Shown one piece after another: positions 24,687-27,500 of a stretch of 27,500 nt of DNA; position 1 is the first letter of the stretch, and every line of letters starts with the position of its first letter. This DNA comes from Glandiceps talaboti (Eukaryota; Hemichordata; Enteropneusta; Spengelidae), in contig NC_135562.1 of assembly GCF_964340395.1 (NCBI RefSeq), positions 14,011,296 through 14,038,795 on the forward strand. Direction: 5' to 3'. The position numbers and the translations under genes were made by a program. The notes below the pieces were generated by a model that saw only the letters and a list, made by a program, of their open reading frames with translations, did not search any database and was not told the origin of the DNA.

Positions 24687-24891
24687 AATGCCCCGACTGG
24701 TACCATAACAACACAGAAAATGAACGCCACGCCAAACATGGTAAGATTACACAACGGTTACCGTGGCAATGGAAAGGAAGTGAAAGATGTAGAGGATGTC
24801 TTTATTGATACAGTGAGAAGGGTGCTCCATCCACCTGACCTATTTATTTGGGATTTAATGGACAATTTCTTCGAAATTGGAGGAAATTCGG
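24687..24891 (+). CDS. NRPS-like gene exon: first half of a phosphopantetheine carrier domain
   Basis: The frame ends in DNFFEIGGNS, the hallmark of a peptidyl-carrier domain, where the Ser receives the 4'-phosphopantetheine arm. It is preceded by the expected helix (VEDVFIDTVRRVL). The exon ends at 24891 before a strong donor (TCGG|GTAAGT), phase 1. The 5' boundary is taken at TCACAG|AAT (24686/24687, phase 0), which is plausible but has a weak pyrimidine tract. The start NAPTGTITTQKM sits where the last adenylation-domain motif (A10, normally with NGK) would lie. The Lys is not obvious, so the A-domain end may belong to an unseen exon. The product would be an NRPS-like amide- or thioester-forming enzyme; the next exon suggests the Ebony type. 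Confidence 0.75.
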
Positions 24892-25227
24892 GTAAGTTTT
24901 TTAAAAACAACAACTAATATTTAACCATTTAGAATCAATCACTTTGCCACCAAGTATTTGTTGAAATTACTTTTCACCTCGACTTTTTATTTTGGACTAT
25001 ATGTGAGAATTTGGCAATTGAGTGATAACAGAAACATAAGAAAGTATTACAAAATGAATTTGAGGATTAGCTCTCGTTGATGTGCAGGTACGCCTTAATT
25101 GTATGGAAGGGGATACGAAGCATACTGAGGTAGTACAATGAGAAAGTGCTGGAACAGTGGTAGACAATACACGATCTATAGTACAACTACCGACGTCAGA
25201 CCATGGACGAACGGAACCTGTATATTA

Positions 25228-25518
25228 CAAACAGGGAAGTAACGAATAAATTGGATTAATAATATTTTGCAACAGCATACTGGAAGTACAGATACTTGTA
25301 TTACATTTCGCCATTTGATAGGAACAGTTTTATGGCCGCTTTACATAATAGTTCACAATCACGAACAGATTTCCAGTTTCCCTGACATTTCCTATACACA
25401 TAAAGGGGCCATGAAACTGTTCTTATCAAACCATGGTGTGGATATGTCTCTGCTGTTCTAACCTACTGAGCTAAGTGTTATTAATCCAATTTATTTGTTT
25501 GTTTACTTTCCCTGTTTG
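25228..25518. mobile_element. 291-bp MITE with TA target duplication, in an intron of the NRPS-like gene
   Basis: Ends are inverted: CAAACAGGGAAGTAA at the left, its imperfect complement (TTTACTTTCCCTGTTTG) at the right, with ATAAATTGGATTAATAA pairing further in. An inner pair (TTTGATAGGAACAGTTTTATGG and TTCTTATCAAACCATGG region) also folds back. TA flanks both ends (25226-25227, 25519-25520). TA duplication and a CAxACAGGG-type end fit a Tc1/mariner-derived MITE. No coding frame. Confidence 0.65.
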
Positions 25519-25540
25519 TAACAGATTTACCGTTTGCTAC

Positions 25541-25725
<185 letters not shown>

Positions 25726-25740
25726 ATATGAATAAACACA

Positions 25741-26331
25741 AGATCAAACCACTATCTGAGACTTCAAAATTTAAAGTTTAACGTTAGAGGGCGAAATTTA
25801 AGAAAGAAAGTGAATTGTGCAAGACGTGAAGTGCGTTCTGTGGTGTGTCCTGGCAATACATGAAAGTGTGTACCGATATCAAAATACAATTTTAGCGTTT
25901 ATGTATCTCCATTATGGTAACATTGGTCATTTTTGTACCAAAAACAATTCATTTGAAGAGATGACGTTGCCAGCAAAGCTTTAGTGGTTTTTACACAAGT
26001 TGGTAAATCTTACTACTAATGGCTGATAATGTGACTCGGTTACTTAGATATAAAAATCAATGTAGTGTAAACACTGAATGAGGTTGAATGTACAAAACTT
26101 GCTATCAGAGACTTCCCCCTACTGTGAGTGCAATTACCTCAATGTCCACAAGAGGTAGCCGCTTATCACCAGGTTGCAACAATAATTCTAGTTTGTGGCT
26201 ATCTTAGTTTGCTGAGAGCTTGGTGTCCGCAGTAATATGTAGATCTGATAAGATTTTAAATTTCTAAGTGTAGCGGAAGAAATAACAGCTCTGGTTTGCG
26301 AGAATGATATTGTCATTTGATTGCTCTACAG
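25741..26331. other. Remainder of the intron of the NRPS-like gene
   Basis: No coding or repeat structure seen. The acceptor at its end is TTGCTCTACAG (26330-26331). Confidence 0.5.
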
Positions 26332-26985
26332 TATTGGCAGCCACTGCAGTCGACAAGCTCCGTCACCAAGGCTTCAATATCAGTCTACATGATTTCTTTG
26401 CGGCAGAAATTTTGAAGGACTTACTCACTACCTCAGACATGACAACCACGAACAATAACTCTAACGACTGTGGAAGAAGAACATTTCTTGGCATACAAGG
26501 GAATCAGAAACGAGACGTTCGTTTCCAGGAACATGACACCGTTTTATTTGGTGACGCAACTATAAATGAACTGCAAGAAGTCTTTCGTATCACAATCAGG
26601 GTACTACTGACGTCAGAGCCGTTTATTCTAGCCCTAGACATGAATACCAAAGAAAAGGAACTATTCATTGCGGCTGCGCTGAGGGAAATCTTCCACAACG
26701 TCAGGTGTCAATCGCTGTCGTTTTTCTTACGTCATCGGAAGTCTGGTGAGATAAAAGCAGTCATGTTGTCTGCAGACTTCTGCTATCAGTGTCATGCTAG
26801 CCACGAGGGGATACCCTTCCTGTCTCTTCAGGCGTACTTGTACACAGTCTTTAAACTTGAAATGAAGCATAGGAAGAGTCTTAGAGTGACGACCCCTGGA
26901 GCGATTGCATGTCAGATTGGCGCCATTGTTGCACTTCCACGAAATCCCATAGAAGAACTGAAGTTGCATAGATATTTGATAAGTG
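26332..26985 (+). CDS. NRPS-like gene exon: carrier second half plus Ebony-type C-terminal domain
   Basis: With the G left over from 24891, the junction reads GGNS-VLAATAVDKLRHQG, an exact in-phase rebuild of a carrier domain (GGxS followed by the second helix and a LHDFF...ILKDLL third helix). About 170 further residues follow (LFGDATINELQEVF, FILALDMNTKEKELFIAAALREIF, SFFLRHRKSGEIKAVMLSADF, IGAIVALPRNPIEEL). In order and character this matches the C-terminal amine-selecting, GNAT-like domain of Ebony, the insect enzyme with A-T-amine-selecting layout that joins beta-alanine to dopamine or histamine. The exon ends at 26985 before donor GTATGT (phase 1). The Ebony-type label rests on architecture recalled from the family. 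The substrate is unknown. Confidence 0.75.
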
Positions 26986-27204
26986 GTATGTAAACAGTAT
27001 GTCATACGCATACATACGCACGCACGCACGACAAGGTTGCCAACAACCAGCACCGTGTACAATACAAAACTCCTAATCGTCAAAATTAGTTGTGAATACA
27101 TACATGTGTACTGCAGCGGAAACTGAGGTTTCAAATCAGCTAAATAACTCAGATAAACACAAATTGAACTAAAACCGTGTTGTTGTTGTTCCATTTTTAT
27201 GTAG

Positions 27205-27326
27205 GCCATAGAATGGATTTTGTATTACTCACCGTGCAGTGGGTTGCAGTGTACATTTGGGAAATGTCATTGTTTTCCCAACAAAAGTATCCTAAATCCC
27301 CCAGAGCCACTTTTGTTTTAGTTTGA
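27205..27326 (+). CDS. Possible last exon of the NRPS-like gene
   Basis: An acceptor TTTTTATGTAG ends at 27204. In the phase required by the upstream donor (G + GC), 40 codons follow (GHRMDFVLLTVQW...RATFVLV) before TGA at 27324-27326. The phase match and open frame are suggestive, but the sequence is not clearly recognisable as the end of an acetyltransferase-like fold, and no AATAAA follows before the window ends. The true next exon may be outside. Confidence 0.3.
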
Positions 27327-27500
27327 GTCTAGTATCTTAGTAAGTTGAAAGCCCAGTTTCCACTTTTCCGCTGTCGTAAGTTCGCATATCTCAATTTTGG
27401 ACAATCCTGATGACAGATAGTTGGTGTCAAAAATAATTGTAATTAAAAACAAAAATTGTAATTTTCCTTAAAAATCTAACAGCTAAAAATGTTTATTATT
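27327..27500. other. Window end, nothing recognised
   Basis: AT-rich sequence without gene or repeat signal. Confidence 0.4.

Noticed and set aside
26727-27209. 160-codon minus frame
   Set aside because: Antisense to the NRPS-like exon, which has motif and splice support.

Overview
This is a stretch of animal nuclear genome. The evidence is spliced genes with GT-AG introns, low gene density, AT-rich non-coding DNA, very long microsatellites, and fragments of a LINE, a Penelope-like element and several DNA-transposon relics. The gene content (tandem histamine-N-methyltransferase-like genes and the 3' part of an Ebony-type NRPS-like gene) fits a marine invertebrate, perhaps an invertebrate deuterostome such as a hemichordate or lancelet. 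The species is inference only.

Layout. 1-3522 (+): the 3' end of an unrecognised gene coding a long, largely disordered protein. It is spliced in phase to a 21-codon last exon ending in a CaaX-type prenylation box. 3523-7616: repeat-rich intergenic DNA. It holds (TA)n tracts alternating with two repeated core sequences, a decayed third copy of the HNMT-like first coding exon (about 6273-6459, minus), a long (ACAT)n array and a LINE-type 3' tail. 7617-19107: a tandem segmental duplication, unit 1 about 7617-14965 and unit 2 about 14966-19107. Each unit holds one complete HNMT-like gene on the minus strand (three coding exons, 290 aa, plus a non-coding first exon with a conserved TATA-like promoter). 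The two proteins are about 93% identical by hand count.

Because the units are paralogous, each serves as the empty site for later insertions in the other. Unit 1 gained a 1390-bp DNA transposon (3-bp TTA target duplication, PIF/Harbinger-like) inside an older LINE fragment, and a Penelope-like GIY-YIG fragment inside an (ACAT)n tract. Unit 2 gained a 217-bp near-perfect foldback element with a 9-bp target duplication. About 700 bp between (TTG)n tracts is present only in unit 1.

19108-24686 is mostly unassigned: microsatellites, three inverted-repeat structures, two perfect DR1 nuclear-receptor half-site pairs, a 51-bp minisatellite and one weak candidate exon. 24687-27500 (+): at least two exons of an NRPS-like gene. 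They rebuild a phosphopantetheine carrier domain across an intron, followed by a C-terminal domain like that of Ebony-type amine-conjugating enzymes. A 291-bp MITE sits in the intron between them. The HNMT-like genes and the NRPS-like gene lie on opposite strands, point away from each other, and belong to families that act on small amines. A functional link is plausible but unproven.
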